This document shows, piece by piece, positions 13,895-20,650 of a stretch of DNA of 21,250 nt (position 1 is the stretch's first letter; every line of letters begins with the position of its first letter). The position numbers and the translations under genes are program-made. The notes beneath the pieces are model-generated. The model saw only the letters and a program-made list of their open reading frames with translations, ran no database searches and was not told where the DNA came from. Origin of the DNA: JAGOZV01 sp964346445 (GTDB lineage: Bacteria; Patescibacteriota; Saccharimonadia; Saccharimonadales; Saccharimonadaceae); assembly GCA_964346445.1 (NCBI GenBank), contig CAYFUI010000010.1, forward strand, positions 1 through 21,250, given 5' to 3'.

Positions 13895-15215
13895 TTAGTT
13901 GCCCAGCCATGCCAAGAATGCACCTAGCAAGCCATTTCTTACCTTCTTACTATCTGACGCACCTCCTGAGGTTCCCATGGATCTAGTGCTGCTCTTGCTT
14001 AAGTTTCCGCTCTTGAATACTCTAGTAAAGAATCCTGCTTTCTTTTTATCTGATGTCACCGCCTCTTGTCTCTCTGCGTCCTCTTCATTCTTATCACTTG
14101 TCGAACTATAAACCCGTTCAAAGACTGGGGCGGCCTCCGCCTCTTTGGAAGCTTCCTCTTCNNNNNNNNNNNNNNNNNNNNNNNNNNNNNNNNNNNNNNN
14201 NNNNNNNNNNNNNNNNNNNNNNNNNNNNNNNNNNNNNNNNNNNNNNNNNNNNNNNNNNNNNATCGGCGCCTTCTTGTTCACCACCCACTGAGCGATACTG
14301 TGAAATATTGTCTAAATCTGCTTCTGCCAGTTTGTAATAGCGACTGTGCATCTCTTCCTGCATAGCCAGATCGTCTGGATACTTCTCGGCCAGCCGCTGT
14401 TTCAGCTTTGCGTCCACATCTTCAGCGCGAGTCAAATCGTCATTATAATAAGCTTCAGCTAGCGCAGACGTCATCTCCATTAGGCTCATGTCGTCAACAT
14501 GCATCTTTTCAACATCACCTGCTTGATCTAATCTATCAAGAGGAAGCTCCCCATGCTCGCGTCGCAGTAAATCTTCTCGCCCTTCCTCTAGCTCGATTAC
14601 CGCCTCTTCTAAGCCTGCTAATTTTTCGCCATGCTCTTTAATCTGCTGATTGTACCCTTCCCATTCATCAGCCATACTGCGGAAGTATTCATTCTTATTC
14701 ACTCTTCCATCTGGGCTGGAAAACTCAATATTAGACATATCGTCATTCTTACTATAGAATTCAGCATGTTTTTGAATTTGCTCTTCTACACCTTCCTCTA
14801 CTAAGGTGCGTTGCTCCTCCGAACTGAAGGGGTAAGATTTTATAATCTCATCTAACTTTAGGGAGCTAGCAACCAATTGCTCATCGTCTCCTTTAACCAT
14901 CGCAGCGGAGCTTTTTTCTATAAAGTGAAGCACCCCTTTATCTCCACCCGCCTCTTCAAGGCTATTAACTTCGTCAATGAGCTGGAGGAAACTTTCCTGA
15001 TCACGATAATTCTCTGCCCGTTCGTTTTTTGCTGCCTCTAAGTTTTCTTTCTCTTGAGCCGCCTCTTTATTGGCCCGGTTTAGATCATAATCAGTTCGGC
15101 GCCTCTCAACCTTGGCAGACCCCTGAACAGATAGCACTTCCACGCCATCTTCTATGGCGTGCTCTTCAATTCTGATCTCATTATCAACGCTCCTAATTGG
15201 CTCTTTCTCGCTCAT
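13895..15215 (-). CDS. Long acidic coiled-coil-rich orphan protein, interrupted by an assembly gap
   Basis: The part before the gap is 318 residues from the ATG at 15215 (AGGGGAAGC just upstream): charged, Glu-rich and strongly helical (for example 46-70, and LAGLEEAVIELEEGREDLLRR near 210). It has no membrane segment or catalytic motif. The part after the gap (14161 down to 13895, 88 codons) continues in the same acidic style (EEEASKEAEAAPVFE), then turns Ser/Gly/Lys-rich and ends GLLGAFLAWLGN. Joining the two is inference: exactly 100 N is probably a placeholder, so its length says nothing about frame. Reading the Ns literally gives an early stop at 14118 instead. The gene starts Met-Ser-Glu-Lys like the 23-1093 gene and shares its leader type. 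Function unknown. Confidence 0.6.
14162..14261. other. Assembly gap (100 N)
   Basis: Exactly 100 undetermined bases inside the acidic orphan gene. The flanks encode low-complexity acidic sequence, so a repeat that broke the assembly is plausible. The true length is unknown. Confidence 0.98.
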
Positions 15216-15253
15216 GCTTCCCCTTTTTTTATTTATATACAAAACATAAGCTT

Positions 15254-15282
15254 ATATTAACACAAGCACATTGATTAGTAAA
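15254..15282 (-). promoter_or_regulatory. Promoter of the acidic orphan gene
   Basis: Minus strand TTTACT (15277-15282), 17-nt spacer, TAATAT (15254-15259). TTGTGT precedes the -10, and TTGTATATAAATAAAA precedes the ribosome site, matching the layout of the 1129-1157 promoter. Confidence 0.55.
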
Positions 15283-15298
15283 TTATTCGGAGCTTCTT

Positions 15299-17071
15299 TT
15301 ATTCTACAGTGCGCTCTACTAGCTCTTGTGTAAAGAACTCTAGACGATCATCTTCTTGAAAGTTTATTCGTTTAGTGGTTTCTACGTTTAAACCACACAT
15401 TTCACCTTGAAAAACCTCTTTAGCCTCTTGAGGACCGCGCTGGACTAGCTTAACTTTAATAATACCTAACTCTTGTTTGCCTCTTAGAACTCTAGCCTGA
15501 ACGCCTGGTACAACTTTACCCTTTGTTACCTCACCACCTATAATGGCATCCGTCTTAGCTACCTTGAAAACGCCTTTCACCTTTAGTGAGCCTATGACGG
15601 TTTCTTTCACCTCAGGTGCCAAAAGTTCGCTCATAGACTTCTTTACATCGTCTATAAGCTCATAAATAACTTTGTAAATGCGGACGGGAACATTCTCCCT
15701 CATTGCTAAACGCTTAACTGCGGCCGGTAACGAAACATTAAATCCATAAATGATGGCATCACTACCATTTGCTAGGTTGATATCATTCTCAGAAACGTTA
15801 CCGACACCACTCGAGACCGTATTTAGTGAAATTTCACCCTTTGTGTCGATAAGGTTTAGGCTTTCACTAACCGAAGTAAGAGACCCCTGGTAGTCGGCTT
15901 TTATTATAATATTGAACTTAGCTGCTTCATGCTCCTTATTCATTAAACTAAGGATATCTTGACTAGTTACATTACTGCTGGCCTTCGCCCGCTCTTGGTC
16001 AAGCCGTTCACTAGCTGTGATAGCTTTGGCCTCTTTTTCACTTTTTACTACTTGAAAAATATCACCAAATTGAGGTAACTGCTTAAAGCCAGTAACGACT
16101 ACCGGGGACGCAGGTAGTGCCTCTTTTAGAGTTTCACCTTGGTGGTTTTGCAAAGTACGCACTTTACCATAAGCCGTCCCTGCTACAATAAAATTGCCTG
16201 GACGCAGCACTCCATGCTCAACCAGTAATCCCACTACCGAACCACGCCCAACCTCAGTCCGCGCCTCAATAACCAAGCCTTCGGCAGGCGTATTAATATC
16301 AGCCTTTAACTCTTCCATTTCTGCTACTAAAAATATACTTTCTAGCAGTTTATCAATATTCTTGCCTTCTTTAGCACTCACCTCCACAAACAGTGTCTCT
16401 CCCCCCCACTCTTCTGGATTTAAGTCATGATCTGTGGCAAATTGAGATTTAACACGATTGACGTCGGCTGTATCTTTATCTATTTTATTAACCGCAACAA
16501 TTATTTTAGCATTAGCGGAGCGGGCAAACTTAATAGCCTCAACAGTTTGAGGCTTTATTCCATCATCAGCCGCTACTACAATAACAACAACATCAGTTAG
16601 CTGCGCACTGTGTTGCCTTAGGGAAGCGAAAGCTTCATGCCCTGGTGTGTCTAAAAGCGTGATTAAACGCCCATCATGGGTAGCCTGATACGCCCTAATA
16701 TGCTGTGTTATGCCACCACTTTCGTGCTCTACCACCTTACTCTGAAGGATGGTATCAAGAAGTGTCGTCTTTCCATGGTCTACGTGCCCCATTATGGCTA
16801 CAATTGGTGGCCTTTCGGTTGCTTCGTCCGACAGCTTATGAACACGCATCTTGTTCAAGCGCTCTGCTTCTTTTTTCTCAACCGTTACGTCCTTCAGGCC
16901 CAACTCCTCAACAATAATTGAAGCCGTTTCATAATCAATGCGTTGGTTAATGGTTGCTACGATACCATTTTTAAATAGCTCACCTACTAATTGAGTTACA
17001 GGAAGATTCAGCTGGTCGGCTAACTCACTCACAGTGATGCTGTCTACAATTGTAATGACCTTATCAGCCAT
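15299..17071 (-). CDS. infB: Translation initiation factor IF-2 (short form)
   Basis: GTPase that brings fMet-tRNA to the 30S subunit. It has one IF2_N-type module (VSELADQLNLPVTQLVGELF, 14-33), then the G domain: G1 GHVDHGKT at 95-102, G3 DTPGH at 141-145, G4 NKID at 195-198, G5 SAKEG. Domains II, III (EAAKFNIIIKADYQGSLTSV) and IV, the fMet-tRNA binder (LKVKGVFKVAKTDAIIGGEV onward), follow. At 590 aa it lacks the long N-terminal extension of E. coli IF-2 (890 aa), which is common in reduced genomes. The ATG at 17071 has GGAAGGAG about 6 nt upstream. It follows rpsA by 42 bp with no separate promoter evident, so the two are likely one operon. Confidence 0.97.
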   Translation of the reverse strand: MADKVITIVDSITVSELADQLNLPVTQLVGELFKNGIVATINQRIDYETASIIVEELGLKDVTVEKKEAERLNKMRVHKLSDEATERPPIVAIMGHVDHGKTTLLDTILQSKVVEHESGGITQHIRAYQATHDGRLITLLDTPGHEAFASLRQHSAQLTDVVVIVVAADDGIKPQTVEAIKFARSANAKIIVAVNKIDKDTADVNRVKSQFATDHDLNPEEWGGETLFVEVSAKEGKNIDKLLESIFLVAEMEELKADINTPAEGLVIEARTEVGRGSVVGLLVEHGVLRPGNFIVAGTAYGKVRTLQNHQGETLKEALPASPVVVTGFKQLPQFGDIFQVVKSEKEAKAITASERLDQERAKASSNVTSQDILSLMNKEHEAAKFNIIIKADYQGSLTSVSESLNLIDTKGEISLNTVSSGVGNVSENDINLANGSDAIIYGFNVSLPAAVKRLAMRENVPVRIYKVIYELIDDVKKSMSELLAPEVKETVIGSLKVKGVFKVAKTDAIIGGEVTKGKVVPGVQARVLRGKQELGIIKVKLVQRGPQEAKEVFQGEMCGLNVETTKRINFQEDDRLEFFTQELVERTVE

Positions 17072-17113
17072 GGGTGCTCCTTCCTGCCTTATTCTACATA
17101 GGCTTTAAATAAT

Positions 17114-18211
17114 TTATTTCTCTTCTTTGCTTTTACTATTTTTTTCGTCTGAAGATAATTTTAAGGATATTTTACGATTTTCCTTGTCTACGTCAAGGAC
17201 AATAAACTCTTTAAGTTCATTAAGGGTGAAAAGTTTTTCAGGATCTACACTGTTGCCAGCATTTAGCTCATTAACATGCACCAGCGCTTCTACCGCTGGG
17301 CTTAGCTGCACAAAAGCGCCAAATGGGGTAATTCTAGTAACTGTTCCTTGCACTTTGTCTGACACCTTGAACTTGTCAATCTCACTTAGCCATGGGTCAC
17401 TAGTAAGTTGCTTTAGGCTCAGGCTGAGACGATCTTTGTCAATACTAATAATTTTAGCTTCTACTTCTTCACCCATTTTAACTACATCAGCCGGTGTATT
17501 GATGCGCTCCCAGCTGAGTTCAGAAATGTGTGCCAGCCCTTCTATGCCATCGACATTTATAAACACTCCAAAATCCACCACACCAGTCACTACACCTTTA
17601 GCTGTATCACCAACTTTAAGTTTCTCGAATTTTGATGCAAGAATGTCACGAATAGCCTCCTTCTCGCTGAATATAAGCTTGTTCGTTTTTTTGTCAGCGT
17701 CTAAAATGCGTGCCGAGATCGGTTTGCCTACTATTCTGTTTAGGCGATGCATGATCTCGTCTTTATCATTACCGCCGACACGCGGATAATGTTCGGGTGA
17801 AAGTTGAGAAACCGGCAAGAAACCACGTAGCCCCTCAAACTCAACCAAAAGACCACCACGGTTTGCGTCAACAGGAGTTACTTGTATAATTTCACCCGCC
17901 TCCATTTTACTAATAACATCGTCCCAGCCTTTATCTTTAACGGCCTTACGAAGCGATAGTAGAGAATAGCCGTCTTCAAGTTCGGCGTCTACCACGCTAA
18001 CCGTAACAGGACTACCTACATCCAGGTTGCGTGTTAAATTAACTTCCCTTCTAGGAACTATTCCTACGCCACGCGCACCAAGGTCTACTAGGACCTCATG
18101 TTTCTTTATTGATAATATCTTTCCCTCGACAACCTCTCCATGAGTAAGTTGTGCAACCGAGCCACCTTCTCCAGCGAGAAGCTCGTCCATTGTAATATCG
18201 GCTTTAGCCAT
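17114..18211 (-). CDS. rpsA: Ribosomal protein S1 homologue (four S1 domains)
   Basis: A 365-aa RNA-binding protein with four S1 (OB-fold) repeats at roughly 20-88, 100-185, 202-270 and 287-357. The third is the most typical (GVVTGVVDFGVFINVDGIEGLAHISELSW). A Ser/Lys/Glu-rich tail ends it. E. coli S1 has six repeats; four is typical of smaller S1 proteins. It helps mRNAs reach the ribosome. The ATG at 18211 has AAGGAAGGAG upstream, but at an unusually long 14 nt; a hairpin fills the gap. The leader of about 73 nt has a second hairpin (18256-18272). infB lies downstream. Self-regulation through the leader, as known for E. coli rpsA, is possible but not shown. Confidence 0.9.
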   Translation of the reverse strand: MAKADITMDELLAGEGGSVAQLTHGEVVEGKILSIKKHEVLVDLGARGVGIVPRREVNLTRNLDVGSPVTVSVVDAELEDGYSLLSLRKAVKDKGWDDVISKMEAGEIIQVTPVDANRGGLLVEFEGLRGFLPVSQLSPEHYPRVGGNDKDEIMHRLNRIVGKPISARILDADKKTNKLIFSEKEAIRDILASKFEKLKVGDTAKGVVTGVVDFGVFINVDGIEGLAHISELSWERINTPADVVKMGEEVEAKIISIDKDRLSLSLKQLTSDPWLSEIDKFKVSDKVQGTVTRITPFGAFVQLSPAVEALVHVNELNAGNSVDPEKLFTLNELKEFIVLDVDKENRKISLKLSSDEKNSKSKEEK

Positions 18212-18212
18212 A

Positions 18213-18235
18213 AGTCTGTTTAAGACTCCTTCCTT
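18213..18235 (-). promoter_or_regulatory. rpsA ribosome site separated from the ATG by a hairpin
   Basis: The mRNA reads AAGGAAGGAG, then AGTCT-TAAAC-AGACT (perfect 5-bp stem; the AG of the stem overlaps the last Shine-Dalgarno bases), then T and the ATG. Folding would bring AAGGAAGG next to the start codon; unfolding would leave a spacing of about 14 nt. Confidence 0.5.
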
Positions 18236-18255
18236 AAATTGTATTTTCTAAAAGC

Positions 18256-18272
18256 GCACCTAAGATAGGTGC
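18256..18272 (-). promoter_or_regulatory. Hairpin in the rpsA leader
   Basis: GCACCTA-TCT-TAGGTGC, a perfect 7-bp stem with a 3-nt loop, about 12 nt after the predicted transcription start and followed by GCTTTTAG. The stem with TTTT could act as an attenuator or protein-binding site. Confidence 0.5.
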
Positions 18273-18290
18273 CCCCAAAGATTACCTATA

Positions 18291-18319
18291 ATTATACACG
18301 GATTGACGATTTAAGTCAA
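18291..18319 (-). promoter_or_regulatory. rpsA-infB promoter
   Basis: Minus strand TTGACT (18314-18319), 17-nt spacer, perfect TATAAT (18291-18296). The best consensus promoter in the window; the start is expected near 18284. Confidence 0.75.
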
Positions 18320-18338
18320 AGACAGATGCCTGTTTAAA

Positions 18339-18364
18339 CACCCCTAGAAATGGGGTGCTTTTTT
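18339..18364. terminator. Terminator hairpin over the end of the LPQTG gene
   Basis: CACCCC-TAGAAAT-GGGGTG, 6-bp GC-rich stem, with CTTTTTT after it on the + strand and only GTTT after it on the - strand. The LPQTG gene stop codon lies in the stem. It may stop transcripts from either side; no + gene reads into it in this window, so the strong T-run could guard against antisense transcription. Confidence 0.5.
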
Positions 18365-18805
18365 AGCCCCACGAGATCTTAAATAAAACGTAGTTGAAAA
18401 TGAGAGTGCCGCCACCGCAATGAGTGCAATCACTGTTTCGGCCGGTCCGGTTTGTGGAAGGGTTGTAGCTACCCCTTCACTTGAAGCACCGGTAGCTTCA
18501 GAGGTTGTTGATGAGCTAGTGTTAGCTTGGTCTGTCTGACTGGAAGCCCCCATATCATTAGAGTCTACTACTGCTCCTGGCAATTTTACAGCTGTACCCT
18601 CATTTTTTGTTGTGCCACTTTCCTTATCCGTGGCTTTATCGCCCGCAGCCTGCTCTTGTTGTGTGGTTCCGCTACCTCCTTCTGTAGCCACCTCTTCTTT
18701 ATATTTATTTATAATAAACACGCCTGTAGTTATAACTACAAAAATTATTATTCCAATAATAATGAGCTTTACCACCACTCGGCCCATATAAGATAAACCT
18801 CTCAT
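18344..18805 (-). CDS. LPQTG surface protein with N-terminal membrane anchor
   Basis: A 153-aa exported protein of unknown function. It has a basic start, a long hydrophobic segment (VVVKLIIIGIIIFVVITTG, about 10-28), a Ser/Thr/Gly/Glu-rich linker (38-113), then a textbook sortase signal: LPQTG at 116-120, a hydrophobic stretch (about 122-142) and a basic tail (RSRGAKK). Sortase would cleave between Thr and Gly. No clear signal-peptidase site follows the first segment, so the protein may stay anchored at both ends before processing. No sortase gene lies in the window. ATG at 18805 has GAGGTGA upstream; M7 (18787) is an alternative with GAGAGG. Its promoter overlaps that of the divergent ROK gene. 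Confidence 0.75.
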   Translation of the reverse strand: MRGLSYMGRVVVKLIIIGIIIFVVITTGVFIINKYKEEVATEGGSGTTQQEQAAGDKATDKESGTTKNEGTAVKLPGAVVDSNDMGASSQTDQANTSSSTTSEATGASSEGVATTLPQTGPAETVIALIAVAALSFSTTFYLRSRGAKKAPHF

Positions 18806-18834
18806 ATTTCACCTCGCATTATTTACTTATTACC

Positions 18835-18863
18835 ATTATCCACTGTTTAGGGCTTTAAATCAA
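18835..18863 (-). promoter_or_regulatory. Promoter of the LPQTG gene
   Basis: Minus strand TTGATT (18858-18863), 17-nt spacer, GATAAT (18835-18840). Its -35 overlaps the possible -35 of the divergent ROK kinase promoter (18854-18859). Confidence 0.55.
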
Positions 18864-18881
18864 CCGCCTTTATGTTACACT
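18854..18881 (+). promoter_or_regulatory. ROK kinase promoter predicting a leaderless mRNA
   Basis: TTTAAA (18854-18859), 16-nt spacer, TACACT (18876-18881) with a TGT extension, then AGCATT and the ATG. The -10 ends 6 nt before the start codon, exactly as at ftsA, and no Shine-Dalgarno is present. Confidence 0.55.
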
Positions 18882-18887
18882 AGCATT

Positions 18888-19706
18888 ATGATAGTAGTTG
18901 TAGATACGGGTGGCACTAAAACGCTAGTGGCAAGCTTTAACAACCGCGGCTTGTTACTCAAAAGCACAAAGTTCCCTACCCCAAAAGACACCAAAGAATA
19001 TATAAAAACCTTAAAAAGCGTGTTGGAAAGTGAATACTCTGACGAACCAGCGTCTTCTATAATTGTAGCAGTTCCTGGTATCGTCAAAGATGGCGTAGCC
19101 ATTTTATGCCCGAACTTAGGCTGGAAGAACTTCAACGTCGTTAGGTCTCTACGGGGCGTCCTAAATAACGCACCAATAGTGCTAGAGAATGATGCCAATC
19201 TAGCTGGGCTAGCTGAAACAAGGCTGTTAAAAACTATACCAAAACAGTCCATTTACATCACAATTAGTACTGGAATTGGCACTGGTATCATCACAGAGGG
19301 TCATATAAACCCAGCGCTCCAAAATAGCGAGAGTGGCCATATGATGCTAGAGCATAAGGGCAAGTTGCGTGAATGGGAAACATTTGGCTCGGGTCGAGCT
19401 ATAAAGAAAGAATATAAAATGTTTGCCTCACAAATTAGAAGCAAGCGCACCTGGAATCGTATAGTCAAAAACATGAGTAAAGGCTTCCTGGTGATTATCC
19501 CAGTCCTCCAGCCAGATGTCATAGTCATTGGTGGCAGTATCGGTACATATTTTGACCGCTATGCAGACGAACTAAAGCTCGTTTTAAGGCGTCACCTTCC
19601 TCCATATATTGCTATACCTAAAATTGTTCAAGCTAAATATCCAGAACAAGCAGTAGTATATGGAGGTTATTACCATGCAATCGATACTTTCGGACCTCAA
19701 AAGTAA
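18888..19706 (+). CDS. ROK-family sugar kinase-like protein
   Basis: A 272-aa ROK (repressor, ORF, kinase) fold: the phosphate-binding DTGGTKT at 6-12, PGIVKDGVA near 64-72, ENDANLAGLAE at about 99-109 with the catalytic Asp, STGIGTGII at about 126-134, and SGHMMLE near 147. The family zinc loop (CxCGxxGCxE) after the GH motif is replaced by GKLREWETFGSG with no cysteine. It lacks the N-terminal helix-turn-helix of ROK repressors, so it is probably a kinase for glucose, N-acetylhexosamine or a similar sugar; the substrate cannot be read. The predicted mRNA is leaderless. Its last 32 bp overlap the metallopeptidase gene. Confidence 0.85.
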   Translation: MIVVVDTGGTKTLVASFNNRGLLLKSTKFPTPKDTKEYIKTLKSVLESEYSDEPASSIIVAVPGIVKDGVAILCPNLGWKNFNVVRSLRGVLNNAPIVLENDANLAGLAETRLLKTIPKQSIYITISTGIGTGIITEGHINPALQNSESGHMMLEHKGKLREWETFGSGRAIKKEYKMFASQIRSKRTWNRIVKNMSKGFLVIIPVLQPDVIVIGGSIGTYFDRYADELKLVLRRHLPPYIAIPKIVQAKYPEQAVVYGGYYHAIDTFGPQK

Positions 19707-20145
19707 ATATCCGCAGTTTAACTTCAAGGTGGGCGATCAGTTTTACTGGTCGCCTTCTTCGTCTACCATATTTTACGTTGACACAAAAAGCCAAGAAGCT
19801 CCCGCGCTTTTATTACATGAGTTAGCGCATGCATTACTAGGTCACAAAAACTATACAAAAGACATAGAGCTACTAAACATGGAAAGTGATGCTTGGCAGA
19901 AGACTCTACTGCTTGCTGTAGACCATCAAGTTATGATTTCGGAAGAGGACATAGAGGATTCTCTAGACAGCTATCGGGACTGGCTCCATGCAAGAAGCCT
20001 TTGCCCCACCTGTGGTGCGGTTGGTCACCAAGGAAAAGATAAAATTTATCATTGCGTAGTTTGTAATGAACAGTGGCGCACCAACGAAGCGCGCACATGT
20101 CAGTTAAGGCGCTATAAACATAAAGGTCCACGGCAGCTACCATAG
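19675..20145 (+). CDS. HExxH metallopeptidase-like protein with C-terminal zinc ribbon
   Basis: A 156-aa protein. Residues 46-57 (LLLHELAHALLG then H57) form the HELAH zinc-protease helix, and E70 in NMESDAW could be the third ligand, as in ImmA/IrrE or M78-like proteins. The C-terminal part has a zinc-ribbon pattern: C110PTC113 and C127VVC130, in a W..ARSLCPTCG....YHCVVCNEQW setting. ATG at 19675 with GGAGG 8 nt upstream is preferred to the in-frame start at 19660. No signal peptide or membrane segment, so it should be cytoplasmic. ImmA-type proteases cut repressors, and the zinc ribbon may select the target; both are inference. It overlaps the ROK kinase gene by 32 bp and is followed by a terminator. 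Confidence 0.75.
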   Translation: MQSILSDLKSKYPQFNFKVGDQFYWSPSSSTIFYVDTKSQEAPALLLHELAHALLGHKNYTKDIELLNMESDAWQKTLLLAVDHQVMISEEDIEDSLDSYRDWLHARSLCPTCGAVGHQGKDKIYHCVVCNEQWRTNEARTCQLRRYKHKGPRQLP

Positions 20146-20170
20146 ACCTTTATTGTACTTTATGCACTAT

Positions 20171-20192
20171 AAGACGTTAAGCGTCTTTTTTT
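20171..20192 (+). terminator. Terminator of the ROK-metallopeptidase operon
   Basis: AAGACG-TTAAG-CGTCTT followed by TTTTT, a 6-bp stem 25 bp after the metallopeptidase stop. It lies over the last codons of the convergent KGG gene, where the T-run encodes two lysines. Confidence 0.7.
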
Positions 20193-20377
20193 GCTTTACC
20201 GCGACGGCTAATACGACCACCTTTTGCGCCAGCAATACGTGCCAGTTCAGGGTTGGCGGCAAAACCACCTCCACGACTCTTCTTGCCACCCATTGCTCCA
20301 ATCTTTGCGTAAAAGTTTGGATCGCGTGCTAAATTTTTAGCTTTAGACTTTAGGCCACCTTCTTTTGTACCTGCCAT
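20177..20377 (-). CDS. KGG-repeat stress protein (Con-10/GsiB type)
   Basis: A 66-aa basic, Gly/Lys/Ala-rich protein made of short repeats: GGLKSKAKN, then DPNFYAKIGAMGGKKSRGGGF, then NPELARIAGAKGGRISRRGKAKK. The (A/G)xxGGxxxR pattern belongs to the small hydrophilic stress-induced family, which is common in CPR and other bacteria. Members are usually intrinsically disordered and linked to desiccation or general stress; the biochemical role is not settled. The ATG at 20377 has GAGGAG about 8 nt upstream. It has a strong promoter and a structured leader of about 87 nt. The last three codons lie in the terminator of the convergent operon. Confidence 0.85.
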   Translation of the reverse strand: MAGTKEGGLKSKAKNLARDPNFYAKIGAMGGKKSRGGGFAANPELARIAGAKGGRISRRGKAKKDA

Positions 20378-20396
20378 TTTAGTTCTCCTCTATATT

Positions 20397-20461
20397 AAAA
20401 GGGTTTTCCACATAGAATATATGCCGAAACCCTCTACTTATATCTCACACATGATATGTGT
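20397..20461 (-). promoter_or_regulatory. Structured leader of the KGG stress gene
   Basis: Two inverted repeats in the leader. Near the 5' end is ACACAT-ATC-ATGTGT (20447-20461), a 6-bp stem. Further on, GGGTTT (mRNA sense, 20432-20427) pairs with AAACCC (20406-20401) around an inner CATA/TATG stem, directly followed by TTTT (20400-20397), just ahead of the ribosome site. Confidence 0.5.
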
Positions 20462-20470
20462 ACATTAACT

Positions 20471-20499
20471 ATATTACCATAGCTTAAGCTGTTTGTCAA
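20471..20499 (-). promoter_or_regulatory. Strong promoter of the KGG stress gene
   Basis: Minus strand perfect TTGACA (20494-20499), 17-nt spacer, TAATAT (20471-20476) with a TGG extension. Start expected near 20464. Confidence 0.7.
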
Positions 20500-20534
20500 T
20501 ATTTACTTATGGTTTATTATATTGTGAAAAAGTC

Positions 20535-20563
20535 TTGTAAGTTTTAGCTGGTTGCGCTATTAT
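20535..20563 (+). promoter_or_regulatory. Promoter of the putative small RNA
   Basis: TTGTAA (20535-20540), 17-nt spacer, TATTAT (20558-20563), start near 20569. It is divergent from the KGG promoter and leads into a region with no long reading frame. Confidence 0.5.
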
Positions 20564-20568
20564 AGTTA

Positions 20569-20650
20569 TGCACCTGTTTGAATCTCAAAAACTACGGGAT
20601 TCACCACACAAAATTAAAACCACCCAATCTGCGAGATGGGTGGTTTTAGA
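20569..20650 (+). ncRNA. Putative small RNA of about 80 nt (or leaderless micro-ORF)
   Basis: A promoter, a 7-bp hairpin GAATCTC-(9 nt)-GGGATTC (20580-20602, one G-U pair), a single-stranded ACCACACAAAATT linker and a strong terminator hairpin (20616-20647) define a short unit. No known RNA family is recognised. The same bases also hold a 28-codon frame from ATG 20568 to TAA 20654, starting MHLFESQKLRD and ending ARWVVLD. The ATG is close to the -10 (4 nt), which is too near for a standard leaderless start, and the frame runs through the terminator stem. An RNA role seems the better reading. Confidence 0.45.
20616..20647. terminator. Strong bidirectional terminator
   Basis: AAAACCACCC and GGGTGGTTTT form a perfect 10-bp stem; inside it ATCT-GCG-AGAT adds 4 bp after a single unpaired A. 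A-runs and T-runs flank both sides, so it can end the small RNA on + and the 85-aa gene (stop at 20697) on -. Confidence 0.75.

Noticed and set aside
14118..14161. Alternative end of the acidic orphan gene, reading the 100 N literally, with a stop at 14118
   Set aside because: The gap length is a placeholder, and the other frame continues the acidic composition for 88 codons up to a stop just before the next gene.
17127..17789. 220-aa open frame on + opposite rpsA
   Set aside because: Ser/Leu/Thr-rich translation typical of the reverse strand of a Glu/Asp/Lys-rich gene; rpsA is certain.
20580..20602. A tRNA T-arm, suggested by TTTGAATC
   Set aside because: No acceptor stem, anticodon arm or CCA-side pairing can be built around it; it pairs locally as a plain hairpin.
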